NCBI RefSeq assembly: GCF_014529535.1
Contig: NW_023503555.1
Span: forward strand, 9,161,404-9,225,403
Direction: 5' to 3'
Source of the DNA: Bradysia coprophila
Taxonomy: Eukaryota; Arthropoda; Insecta; Diptera; Sciaridae
Length of the DNA stretch: 64,000 nucleotides
In this document: piece by piece, positions 21,783 through 32,514 of the stretch
Numbering within the stretch: the stretch's first letter is position 1
How the letters are laid out: each line of letters opens with the position of its first letter
Notes under the pieces: model-generated
The model's database searches: none
What the model saw: the letters and a program-made list of their open reading frames with translations, nothing else
What the model was told of the DNA's origin: nothing
Translations under genes and position numbers: made by a program

Positions 21783-23880
21783 ATGTATTATTAATGATAG
21801 AACAGCAAACTTCTCCACCATAGGCCAACGTTCAAATCATGAAAAGCTAAAGTGCAATACAACATGCCCATGCCCATAAAGTCAAGACTAATCTACTTAT
21901 GCATTGAGAATGTTTTTGACACTGTTACTTTCGGCTTCGCCTCGGGTTGACAATCGACAAGTGATGCTAAAATATACCAGCATTTAACACGATCCATATT
22001 GCATAAATAACTATTTCGGTCTTTCATGACAGAATCAAAAATTTTGCATTTCGACATCATCATTTATTATTAACAATATTGTAATGTACAGAATATAATA
22101 ATATAATTTATAATAATTTAAGAGTTGAACCTATCGTGGTTTTACAGCTTTGTTTCTTGTTTGTGTTGTAATGTCATTTATATAATTCAAATTATGTTTA
22201 AACGTGGTTGTAAGGAAAATTCTTTTAAAACAAAAACCTTATCTAGTCTTTTTTCTCTTATAAAACTCTTCGAGTAACTATCAGACTAAACACTAGAATT
22301 TAGAAGATTTCCGAAATTGTTGATTATTTTCTTTGTTCGTTTGACTTTAGCATCGGTTGCCTTTTTATTTATATTTGCTCTAATCGTCTTTGATTGAGAT
22401 TTTTGGCTTTTCATTTTTTACTAAATTGCTAATGTTTTATTAGCGCATTTCAATCGTCTTGATTGATTTACCTTTGTTCCTTCAATTTCCTTTCTTTCTT
22501 TTTTGCACTGGTGCAATAAGAGAATCATTTATTAGATTACGATGATATAGCGTAATCACTTATGGAAATAGAGATTACAAGAGTCGAGCATACCAGTATT
22601 CCCTCAGCTGTCTGTAGTGTTATTGTTACAGTACAACATATTATAGTGGCGTGAAGATGTGGAGCGATAAAATAACTATATCCCGATCCATTGCAGAGCA
22701 AAATACCTTCACATAATGAACCTCTACGGAGTTAATTAAACATCGTCTTCCCATTATTGCAACATATTAAACAACTTAAACTCAACGTTCCACACAAACA
22801 CGGTTTGACGTTCCACACATTTTTGGCGAACTCCAGTAAGTTAGTAAGTGCTTATGCTAATTTCTGGCCTTAACCCTCAAAATATTGTTTTTCAATATTT
22901 TGATAATTACCCATAAAACCCTTTAATATAAACCGACAAAGCTTACATGCTCATTATGTTATTATATTGCCATGCCACCATATATAGCCACAAAGGTGCA
23001 TGAGTTTGGACTTTTATTATAGATATTATTTGGGTTTAACGATGAAAATTAATGGGTCACATCATCAAAATCTCCATCACGTTAGCTATATATTTGTGTG
23101 GGCATAGCATACGTTTATATATGCGTTCCACTAATGCAAAGCAACCATACTGGAAGAGTTTGAGGGTTGGTGAATTTAAATAATTTTTTTTTGTGAACAA
23201 AATTTTATAATGTAACTCAGCACTGTGTTGTGCGGTGGATGTGTATACGGTCGAAAATATATGTTTAATTAACATACTCATATAATCTAATCATTGATCT
23301 GCATTGTATTTTAATGATATTTTCTGTATATATATTACGTATATACCGTACGTACGTATATCGACACCGTATCCAACTATGTACATCACTATATACGCAT
23401 TTATAATGTAAATATGTTTCATAGATGGCTACCTGTTTTATCTTTCCTATATGCTTCGTTACACCAATAATACGAATACGCTTTCGGAATAATGTGATAA
23501 CAGAAAACACATGCCTTTATCACATTATATGGCAGAACATATTGGATGTAAAATGATTTTCATATACACACATATTCAATGCATTTGATGATTATTCGGA
23601 GGGGCTCGGACTGTTATCGCTTTCGAATTGATATGGAAATGAAATTGCATAAACATATACCTACTGACTGTAATTGCTGTCCGATAAGCAAAATAATGGA
23701 CACTATACACATATGTGTATATATAGAAGTGTGTCTGAAGCCACATTAATTTATTAGGCACAGCAGGTTCCGTTTCCTCAGACGAAGTAAATAATGATAG
23801 TCAGAAATAGCGCAATTGAATTGCGAAAGTCCGTACGAAGTACCTTTTGTTTAGAACAAAATTTGACAAAAAAACATTTA
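21783..23880. other. Intergenic DNA, no gene recognised
   Basis: AT-rich, with short TATA/TACGTA dinucleotide-like stretches around 23320-23370. No exon or element could be supported. Confidence 0.45.
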
Positions 23881-23889
23881 CGGCCATTT

Positions 23890-24190
23890 TATGATGGAAT
23901 CTTAGGAACCAGCCTGCTGGAATCTGGAGTTTTGAGCACCAACATACAAACACCTCAATAATCTCAAAAGTTCAGAAGGGAACCCAAGAAAGCCTCACAA
24001 ATCCTTCAAATTCCTTGAATTCTGGAACTGGGAAGATTGTGGATCCGAAGGGCCGAATTTTGTAAGCAAACAAATTGTTATCTTAATAGTTACAAAGGTC
24101 CAGAAGGTATCCCAAAAAACCTCGCAAATCCTTTAAGTCGCTCAAAGTCTAGAACTAGGACGATGTCAGAAGATGTTTGTGCTAGAAATT
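23890..24190. repeat. Reverse-orientation relative of the 5.3-kb repeat
   Basis: Two diverged units carry CCTCAATAATCTCAAAAG, GGGAACCCAAGAAAGCCTCA and CAAATCCTTCAAATTCCTTG. These are complementary to the blocks of the 5325-5710 array, in reverse order. Confidence 0.6.
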
Positions 24191-24309
24191 TTTCTTCAGT
24201 TTTATTCAAAAACTCGTATTTTACGGCCAAGTAGCACGATTTACGCTCATTAAGGGCTCAATTTCCAGTGAACCGACTTTCATAAACATTTTTTACACGA
24301 TTGGTGTGG

Positions 24310-24514
24310 TTCACCTGTTACAGATGGCAAACACATGACCAACATTACTATCGGGTCTATTACTTCCATCGATCAAATTATTTTTAATCGGTTGATTTGA
24401 AATCTTGTACTTCAATTTATTTAACATGAATTTTACTGTATAAAGGACCATACCAGCTTGTCATTTTTTTGTCGTCGTTATCGATAACAGATGAATAGCC
24501 GTGTGTGACAGGTT
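24310..24514 (+). mobile_element. Family A MITE, near-complete copy
   Basis: Starts CCTGTTACAGATGGC and ends GTGTGACAGG. It aligns block by block with the 2954-3144 copy (ATCGGGTCTATTACTTCCAT, GTCGTTATCGATAACAGATG). The flanks have decayed from TTAA to TTCA/TTTC. Confidence 0.8.
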
Positions 24515-24803
24515 TCTAATTACATTGAACACTCTATACCTTGCCTTATATATATACAAATTATGCGTAAAGACTTGACTAGCCCTCTAAATTAACCTTT
24601 TCACCATATCATCATACTTTCGTCATCTCTAATCTCTAACCACATCGTATACAAATGCCTTACACTTACCTTATTCTACCAATTCAGTTCACAAAAACAA
24701 CGTTCTAGGTCATTGACTCTTGACTCAAGAATTGAGATTGAACATTATGTCCGTCCAGCCTACCCAATTGATCAAAAGAAACTGTCTCGGCTGATTTAAA
24801 AGT

Positions 24804-24809
24804 TTTATT
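24804..24809 (-). terminator. Polyadenylation signal of the peritrophin gene
   Basis: AATAAA on the minus strand, 22 nt past the TAA stop at 24831-24833. This is consistent with a very short 3' UTR. Confidence 0.6.
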
Positions 24810-24830
24810 CAACACAAATTAGAACCCTTC

Positions 24831-26101
24831 TTAGAACCACTTATTAAACATTGGACGCATAGACTCTGGGCGCCTATTTCCATCATGAGAAAAGGGTGCT
24901 GGACCCGGACCCGGACCCGGAGCAACCGTAGTAGTATTAGCTGCGCATTGAACGGATTCAGGATGATCACACCAGAAGTTAAGTGGATCGAACCAGAACC
25001 CAGGTGCACAGTCCAGAAGAATGGATTGACCGAACGAACAAATGAAATAGTGTTCGCAACTGTTTGGATGTGCTACGAAGTAGATCGATTCCTTGCAATC
25101 ACAATCGATTTCATGTGGTTCTGGGGGACCTTCTGGATCTTCTGGTCCTTCAATCTATATCGGTCATAAAAACCCCATTATTAATCGGCTATCCATGGCA
25201 AACCATTTGCTGATGATACTCACAGTACAGTTAGCGCTTTCGATGAAATCACAAGTGTTGTATATTGGATTGAAATGTAGCCCTTCTGGACATCTGAAAG
25301 GAATTGGTTCACCAGCGTAACAGATGTAGTATCTATAAACAGACGATTGGAAATTTATTAATTGATTGATCGTGATCGACTGTACTGTTGCAAACATTAC
25401 TTATCGCAATAGTTGTCGCTGGGAAGGAAAACGATATTTTCGGGATCGTTTTCTGGTGGACACACTTCCAATTCACATTCAGCATATTCTGGGAAATTAC
25501 ATTGGCCTAATTCACGATCGAAATACAGACCATCGGCACAGCTCATCAGAATTGGGAATCTGGCGAAAAAGACAGAATGAGCAACGGAACATCAGACTTT
25601 TCAGCTAAGAGAAGTACCCAGCAAAGCACATAATGAATTTATCGCAATAGTCGTCATGTGGGAAGAAATGGATACCGTCTGGTGGACACTCGAATTCGAA
25701 TTCACAGGGACTGGTGCTGTTGTCGCATTGACTGTTAGAATTGTTAAAATGAAATTTTCGTTCAAAATCAATGGCGGTGGCAGAATAGAACCTGATATTG
25801 TAGTTGAACCATTGACCTTGCGGACAAGTGTTTGGTATGGGACGACCGTCGATACAAATGAAGAAATGTTCACAGCCGGCTTCGTTCGGTATGGCAGTAT
25901 TATTTTCGAGTCCCTCGCAGAGATTGTTGTTGCAGTCGCCTCTGCAGAAATTGTTACGAGTCATCTTTTCGCTCGCATTTATTCCAATGGCTAGAATTGC
26001 GCCAAGAGCAATGGCAATGAAAAGTGATTCTGGAAAGGAATTTATTTCCAATAACTCTTAACTATCAACTCGGTTGGCCACTTCCGCTACTTACTTTCCA
26101 T
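24831..26101 (-). CDS. Secreted peritrophin-type protein with four chitin-binding (CBM14) domains
   Basis: Predicted extracellular chitin-binding protein, probably of the peritrophic matrix or cuticle. Minus-strand exons: 26095-26101, 25792-26029, 25618-25731, 25401-25559, 25224-25332, 24831-25154 (951 nt, 316 residues). The tiny first exon gives ATGGAAA, completed by exon 2 to read MEKSLFIAIALGAILAIG, a good signal peptide. Four six-cysteine peritrophin-A domains lie at about residues 40-91, 97-148, 153-208 and 229-279, each with the CDKFIMC/CEHYFIC-type aromatic core. An acidic, Pro-rich linker (EGPEDPEGPPEP) precedes domain 4, and a PGPGPGP tail follows it. I split the second coding block with a 60-nt intron (25732-25791) because it is bounded by GT and AG, equals the neighbouring introns in length and restores normal cysteine spacing in domain 1. 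Since it is open and a multiple of 3, a retained form is possible. No chitinase catalytic domain. Confidence 0.88.
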
Positions 26102-26176
26102 AGCTAGTTCGAAGTGTCCGTTCGTCAAATAAAAGAATTGAAATTTGTTTCTTAACTTTCGAAAAATTCTAAAGAC

Positions 26177-26211
26177 TGATACCGTTCATCGAAAATCGCA
26201 CATATTTTATA
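26177..26211 (-). promoter_or_regulatory. Core promoter of the peritrophin gene (TATA box and initiator)
   Basis: On the minus strand TATAAAA (26211-26205) is followed 34 nt later by an arthropod initiator ATCAGTCTT, with the predicted start A at 26177. That gives a 5' UTR of about 76 nt before the ATG at 26101. A strong TATA plus initiator suits a tissue-specific, highly expressed secreted protein. Confidence 0.6.
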
Positions 26212-28740
26212 CTCATTCGATATCAAGGAATATCCGTGTGACACTATACCAAACACACCGAAAAACATCAATTTGAACGATGATAAGCATCGGTGATGTC
26301 TATCGAAAAGACACTGTTTTGAGTATAATTAGTAATTTTGGATTGTAAAATTTTGCCTTTGTCTTTTTCCTGTAAAATGTAACGCGATAAGACGATTGAG
26401 TCTTGCCAAGCAATTTGCTGACGAAGCGATTTAATTACCAACATTTTGCAAATGTTCGAACAAATCGTCCGATATCAATCTGCGAAAAATTAGGGGTGTG
26501 ACGCAGGTCCTGACGTAATGTCCAGTGTAATCGCTGTTTTAACGATTATAATCGCTACTGTGGGTCATTCAATGCTGTTTTGATTAAATTTCGGAATAAG
26601 AAAGTTAGTGACGACTGACTATAGTTGTGCTAGACGTGTTTTTGATTGTTGTTAATGTCGCGAAAGGTGCACATTGTAGAATTTGTTGTTGGCCTGTTTG
26701 ATTAAGTTACCAAAGCTAATTAATCAGATTTCTACGTAGTTATTGTACTTGCTACTCTAATCAGAACCATTCTGATTAATACCAATGATGAACTCATTAA
26801 GATTCGTTAGTAAAATTGAGTAAGTGTTTTTAAATCGTCGCCTCAGTCGAAAGTCGATATTGTTGAATTAAGAAATCGAAGATCCTGTTATTTAGTTAAT
26901 TTTAACGGCTTCAACTTTATCAACTATTTCTTATTGAAATGCAATTTGAATTCCGTTCCATTACTCGTTTTGAACTAAGTATTACCCAACAGATTGATAA
27001 CAAAAAATCTTTTACTACATTTGTTTCAAGATTTTCATTTCTAGCTAGAGCTCATCACTATAATGAAATTTCAATCGTAAAATACAGTCATGTGAGTATA
27101 CAGTCATTGTAAGCTTTTAAAGTAATATGTGAATAAACGAAACTAGGTAGGAATTCTCGATCACAGAATGATAGGTGCTGATACTGCCAGCCTACATAAT
27201 CCACAATATTGTGAGAGAATGCAACGCTCTCTCGTGAGCTGTATTACATAAGTCAAATTACATGGAATTTCCATTAAGAAGCAAGAATACTTAGCTTAAG
27301 TTAGAGTCGACTTTTGGGCGTTTCATATATCTTCATCTTTTTGAAAAAGTTAAGACCATAATTGGCACTTTAGGCAACACTAATCGTAAAGATCGCGATA
27401 CGTCAAAAAAATATATGGAACTATGAGATAGCGAAATGAGATGAAAACTCATCTTTACTGATCTGATCTGATCTTTACTTTTTCATCGAAAATGAAACCC
27501 ACTACAGTGAAGCTCAAGTGCCAATTACAACCACAAACATATTCTTAGAAAAGTCAACAGTTTGCCTAAGTTTGCAGAAACTGCTGACTCATTTCACAGA
27601 TCGTCAACCTGTCACAACCAAATCTATTTTTTATTGAAAGTCTTTATTGTGATTTCATTTTTTGACATGGTTTCTTCTCGAGTCGACCTGAATTAATGTT
27701 ATCAGGTCGTCCTGATCCGATTGAAATCATTACCTTTTTGGAACAGAAATGTTAATTTTATGACTAACGAGACAATGGGACACGATTTAAAGTGATAATT
27801 TTATAGGAAGAGGCCGTTCAACAAATATGTCTCGCTTTTAGGGAATACCTTTCCGTATGACCCAAAACGTTTTTTTGCAATTCGGTTGCGAAATATTATT
27901 ACTGCTGTGATATGTTGCGTTGTTTTGATACAACCGAAATTACTAGCTCGTCAAAAAAAAGTCACTCATGTGTGCATGCATCGTGACTATCAATGACACT
28001 AATTACAATGTAAATTTTACATTATGTCTTTGGAACTGTATCCATACAACGAATGTCTGTTTGTGGACCAACTGCGCATCTCAAAAATGAAAAGACTTGG
28101 ATATCCTCGGCGATATATCAATAAAATTAGGGGATTATGCAAATCTGTGGAAACATTCGTTTTTCTGACTAGTGTGAAGTTTGTAGGCCGAGCCGAAGTC
28201 AAGGGCTAGAATCACACGAGTCAGTTTTTCTTTGTGAAGCAGCATCAGAATTGCAGATGTCAACGTACTCAGAGCACCGAGACCTATCCAACGCACTATG
28301 CAACCATCTGTGTACGTACAAACTCTGATGAATTAATAAACATAAATAGCTATTAACTAGTCCGAACTGGTCCTAAGGGACCGGAGGGCCTTTTGTTTTG
28401 TATGAATGAGGGACAATGAAGGACTTTTGACAAATTGTATTTATACAATCCAGTTCGGCCCTGGCTATTCCTCAACCTAAAAAATATCAGCTTTTAAACG
28501 AGTTGCAACTCTGTTTATGTGACATGTTTTATGAACGGTCCCCAACAATGTCGTATCGCTTGGATACTAATTGAAAATAAACAAATAAAAAGGCGAATGG
28601 AAATGAAGCCCCCATTACTCATGTTTCAAGAATAGCACGATCACGTTGCGGTAAACGTGAAAGTCGATTCGAAATCTCAACAGACCTAAGAAGCACATAC
28701 GTATAACAATAACCTTTTCTGTTGGAAGTATTTTCATTTG
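26212..28740. other. Intergenic DNA, no gene recognised
   Basis: CCTGTCACAACC near 27607 may be a stray Family A end. Open frames of about 61 codons on both strands at 28017-28209 have no supporting context. The segment just before 28747 must hold the promoter of the lactone oxidase gene, but no clear TATA or initiator was seen. Confidence 0.4.
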
Positions 28741-28746
28741 TTGAAC

Positions 28747-30964
28747 ATGAGAATTTATTCTTTGATATTGGGATTATACTTTACGCTGCTACCATTTGTG
28801 CAATGTGACACGTAAGCCAGAATTTCATTATTCAAAGCCAGTTCATTTCAATGCAATTTTCCACATTCAGTCCTCCCAAAAGCTACACTTCCTATCGACC
28901 ATACCCATTTTGTAACCCGTCCGACTATATGCGATATCCATCGAATTCGGAAGATGTTGTGGCAATCATCAATGAAGCCATAGAACGAAAAGTTACAGTC
29001 AAAGCTCTCGGAGCTCGCCACTCACAGTCAGATATTATTTGTACCGAAGGGATACCAGTCGATATGAATAAATTCAAGTCTTGCCGAATGAATGACGATG
29101 GCATCACTGCAACATTCGGTGCAGGTGTGACATTGCAAGAGGCTGGCGCATTTCTTTTACAGCATGGACGAGCTTTAAGGACGACACCAGCTTATGGTAA
29201 AATTACGCTGGGCGGTGCGATCGGTACATCTGCTCATGGATCGAGCATAAAGTACAATTCTTCATTATCTGCTCAAGTTGTCAGTTTAACAGTTGTCAAT
29301 GGTCTCGCACAGACATTAGAGATTTCTGATCCAGATGACTTGAAATCGTTCGGAGCGCATCTTGGACTGCTTGGTACGAGCTTTTAGGATTCTGTATTCA
29401 AAATGTCTTTGTTTCATATCAATCACAACATTTAGGAATCATTGTGGATGTGACAATGTACACTGTTCCTTTGTATAAAGTCTTGGCTCACAACTATGTT
29501 ATGCCCGATACTATTCTGACCGATGGTACTGCACAAAATTGGGCCCAAACATCCGATCAAATAACGTATTATTGGTTCCCTGCGTGCAATGAAGTTGTTG
29601 TAGTCAACTTGACTTTTGTACCAGTCGACACACCCGGTACAGCGATCTCATATCTCGTGCCATCTTCTTATGGCTTCTTCAATTTGATTATTGCAAGAGC
29701 CAAGGAAATGCTTTACGACCTGACCGTAAGTGAATGTGCTGCAGCTTCAACCCTTGGTGAATATGATTCCGTACAGTCATGTAAAGGAGATTTGCATTAA
29801 AAGCCTTTATGTCTTGTAGGAAACAATGTGTTGCCTGTATTCGAATTAATATCGCTAGCACATGTGGTCTCTCAGACCCCGGGTCTCACACCTTTTTATA
29901 GTGAAAATGGCATTTTCGTTAACAATCCGGCTGTTGGCTATCCCAGTGATATGTTGGCGGCAGTATGCAGTGAAGAAAATGCAGGTCTCTTAGGCAAAGC
30001 GTGTCTATGGGCTCACGGTGACCTCAAATCGAATATGACCGGTCTTGATAACGAGTAAGCTGATGGTTGCTCCAAAACTGCAATGGTATATTGAAAGTGA
30101 TTTATTGTAGGATTGGCATTCCTCTCACAAATTTAGAAGATCTTGTGTTAACCGTAAAAGACATTCAGGCGAAAACGCCGCTTGTATTTCCCATAGACGG
30201 ACTTGTTATGAGATTTTCCGGCAAATCTGAAATTTACATGTCCACTGCTCACCAAAGAGACACAATTCACGTAGAATTCGTGTTGGTACAACGAACAGAT
30301 CCTTACAATGATGCTACAGGTGCTTTAGCTGGATATCAAACGCTTTTACAGGCAATGGTACGCTTGATATTACAACGTTAGACTGGGTGCGTTAAGTCAT
30401 TATTTCAATTGTTACAGGCAAAGAATATGTCAGGACGCTCTCACTGGGGCAAAAGTGGAACGGTTTATCACAGTAATGAAATGCTAGACCTGAAATTAGA
30501 TCCCCAAGCCCGGAAAAACTTTATTGGTAAGATAAACGAATGCAAAAATGGTCACGCTGGATTTCATGTGACTATTTGTGTGACTTACAGCTGCCATGAA
30601 AAAATTCGATCCGAAGGGCATTTTCCTAAACAATTTCGGACGTCGTCTCCTGGGAACCGGTACCAGAATCGATGCTGATCCAAAGACCATTCATTGTGCC
30701 CTACTAGACAATTGTTTCTGTTCCGAAGATTCTGACTGTGTTGAAAGCCAAAGCTGCACATCACTTCCCGGATACGAGAACTATCCTGTTTGCAAAACCC
30801 GAAACGAAGTTCCTATAATATTCGAGAAAAATCGGTTTTCTGGTGTAAATCTCCTTCAGTATCTTTCTGTAACTCTGCCCACTTTAGCTGCTGAAGCTGT
30901 TACTAAGTGTTCGGTTGGCAGTGTAATTAAAACAGTTACAAACGTTGTAGGTTCATTGTTATAA
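28747..30964 (+). CDS. Secreted FAD-dependent sugar-1,4-lactone oxidase (L-gulonolactone / D-arabinonolactone oxidase family)
   Basis: Flavoprotein expected to oxidise an aldonolactone with O2, as in the last step of ascorbate or erythroascorbate synthesis; substrate unproven. Seven exons: 28747-28811, 28871-29373, 29436-29756, 29820-30054, 30111-30357, 30418-30526, 30591-30964 (1854 nt, 617 residues), with introns of 56-64 nt. Residues 1-20 form a signal peptide. Residues 40-210 are the FAD-binding domain with GARHSQSDI (69-77), FGAGVTLQEAG (104-114) and TLGGAIGTSAHGSS (134-147). The C-terminal ALO-type domain ends with HWGK (466-469) and KKFDPKGIFLNNFGRRLLG (497-515). Then comes a Cys-rich tail (HCALLDNCFCSEDSDC and on to about 565) of the kind seen in secreted plant and fungal relatives, and a hydrophobic end. 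The exon 3 donor was chosen at 29757 because the GTAAGT at 29726 breaks frame. Signal peptide and Cys tail argue for secretion. Insects generally lack ascorbate-type lactone oxidases, so origin is of interest. Confidence 0.85.
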
Positions 30965-31009
30965 AAGACTTTTGTCATGGATATAATGTCTTCTTGAATT
31001 GAGTTGTAC

Positions 31010-31015
31010 AATAAA
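31010..31015 (+). terminator. Polyadenylation signal of the lactone oxidase gene
   Basis: AATAAA 46 nt after the TAA stop; further AATAAA copies follow at about 31025-31040. A short (AAG)n run follows near 31112. Confidence 0.6.
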
Positions 31016-31039
31016 ATAACTGTATAAATAAATAAATCG

Positions 31040-31930
31040 TATAAAGATTGCGTGTGCTACAAGCCTATAGTGATAATGGCAACAGTGACTATATGAAGCA
31101 ACTTTAGGCAGAAGAAGAAGAAGAAGAAGATCACCAGCTCTGCATGTGGTGCGACGTGAAACAAATAATATGTTCAGCTTTTTGTGAATCTTAAAACTTT
31201 TACAAATATCAAGCCCACCAAGACTGTGGCTGTCACAAAATCTAGTACTTCTGTTGTTTAAACTGTATTTTCGGGTTCGTCACAATAATCTTTTACTTCA
31301 TTTGTTTCGCCACACATTTTCCTATTAGCTGTAGAAAACTCGTAGTCATCATAAATTACGAAGTACTGGCAGGACAATGGATCCACTAGTAGTGGATTCC
31401 ATTATTGTAGTACCCAAGTAGATATTTTCGAGGCACAGCCTCACTTTACCAATGTTCTCTCTCACTCTCACTCTTTCATCCATTAAAATTCATATACAAG
31501 ACATGGGTGCCACTATGGAATTCCACCGAGACGAAATAAAGCTAAATACAGACGGTGCCAAGTATTGATTAGCTCGGCTAGGTAATTTTCCGCATCGCAA
31601 TGAAATTGTTGTTTTTAGAGAAGATCACGTACAACTCTGTTATCTAATCCAATATGACGATTAAGGTTGTTGAGAATGTATAACAACATGAGAATGAATT
31701 AAAGAAAAATTGTACAGAAAAATGTGTGTACCGTTGTACCTATGGCAACAGCGAGGGCAACAGGCTTTTTATTTTTTATGAGCGAGGAAAATTCAGGGCT
31801 GTCTCAAAAAAGCCGCTACTACTTGAAACTTTAACCGTCGGAACCAACTTGTTGATGGCTTATTCCTATCGACTTGTACCATCGATCCATTGCTTGCGCT
31901 CTATTGAGTTGGCTACCATTTACCATTGTA
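31040..31930. other. Intergenic DNA, no gene recognised
   Basis: A small inverted pair GGATCCACTAGTAGTGGATCC lies near 31380-31400. The open frame at 31726-31941 has no recognisable domain. Confidence 0.4.
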
Positions 31931-31933
31931 TGT

Positions 31934-32095
31934 CATCTTGACCACCCTTGTCATCTTGACCACCGTTGTCATCTTGACCATTGTGGGCCATCTTGACTAT
32001 TGTGGGCCATCTTGACTATTGTGGGCCATCTTGACTATTGTGGGCCATCTTGACCATTGTGTGTCATCTTGACCATTGCGTGCAACCTTGATCCA
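31934..32095. repeat. 18-19-bp minisatellite (about 9 copies)
   Basis: The start of CATCTTGAC recurs at 31934, 31952, 31970, 31989, 32008, 32027, 32046 and 32065, with a final degenerate copy. The period is 18 for the outer copies and 19 for the central GGGCCATCTTGACTATTGT copies. It lies about 1 kb beyond the lactone oxidase gene and 0.4 kb past the 3' end of the LRR gene. Confidence 0.85.
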
Positions 32096-32514
32096 ACTAG
32101 TCTACCGGTGACTCTCTCCTCAGACGAAACGATGCTATATCAACCGCCATACTTGGAGTCTCCATCACCGCTGCCGTAGCATCAACCAGAAATTCAAAAT
32201 CAGTCACGAGAAAGTTTTTTAAATGTCAAGTTGAAGGGTAGACAGATTGTTTAACAAGCGAAATGACTAGTACGCAGCTATTAAAGAACGAAGGACATAA
32301 TCTTTTAGCGTTTTGTCGCTTATATTATTGATTCGTTGGCAATTCATTTTACAAGTCTCTCATGTTTAAGTTGTTGTTCCATTTATGAAATTTAGGGCCG
32401 GCACAGTTAGTCTGGACCTGACGAAATTGTGCATATTGTTTCGAGTTTTTAGTTCAAAAAATATTTATTTCAAATAATTTATGGCATTAACTTAATCGCG
32501 TACATAATTTACGT

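Noticed and set aside
28024..28209. RLGYPRRYINKI-like stretch reminiscent of reverse-transcriptase text
   Set aside because: Too short, no catalytic motif, and the opposite strand is equally open.
29726..29819. Alternative donor GTAAGT for exon 3 of the lactone oxidase
   Set aside because: It is the better donor by sequence but joins out of frame to exon 4; the GTGAAT donor at 29757 keeps the frame and a 63-nt intron.
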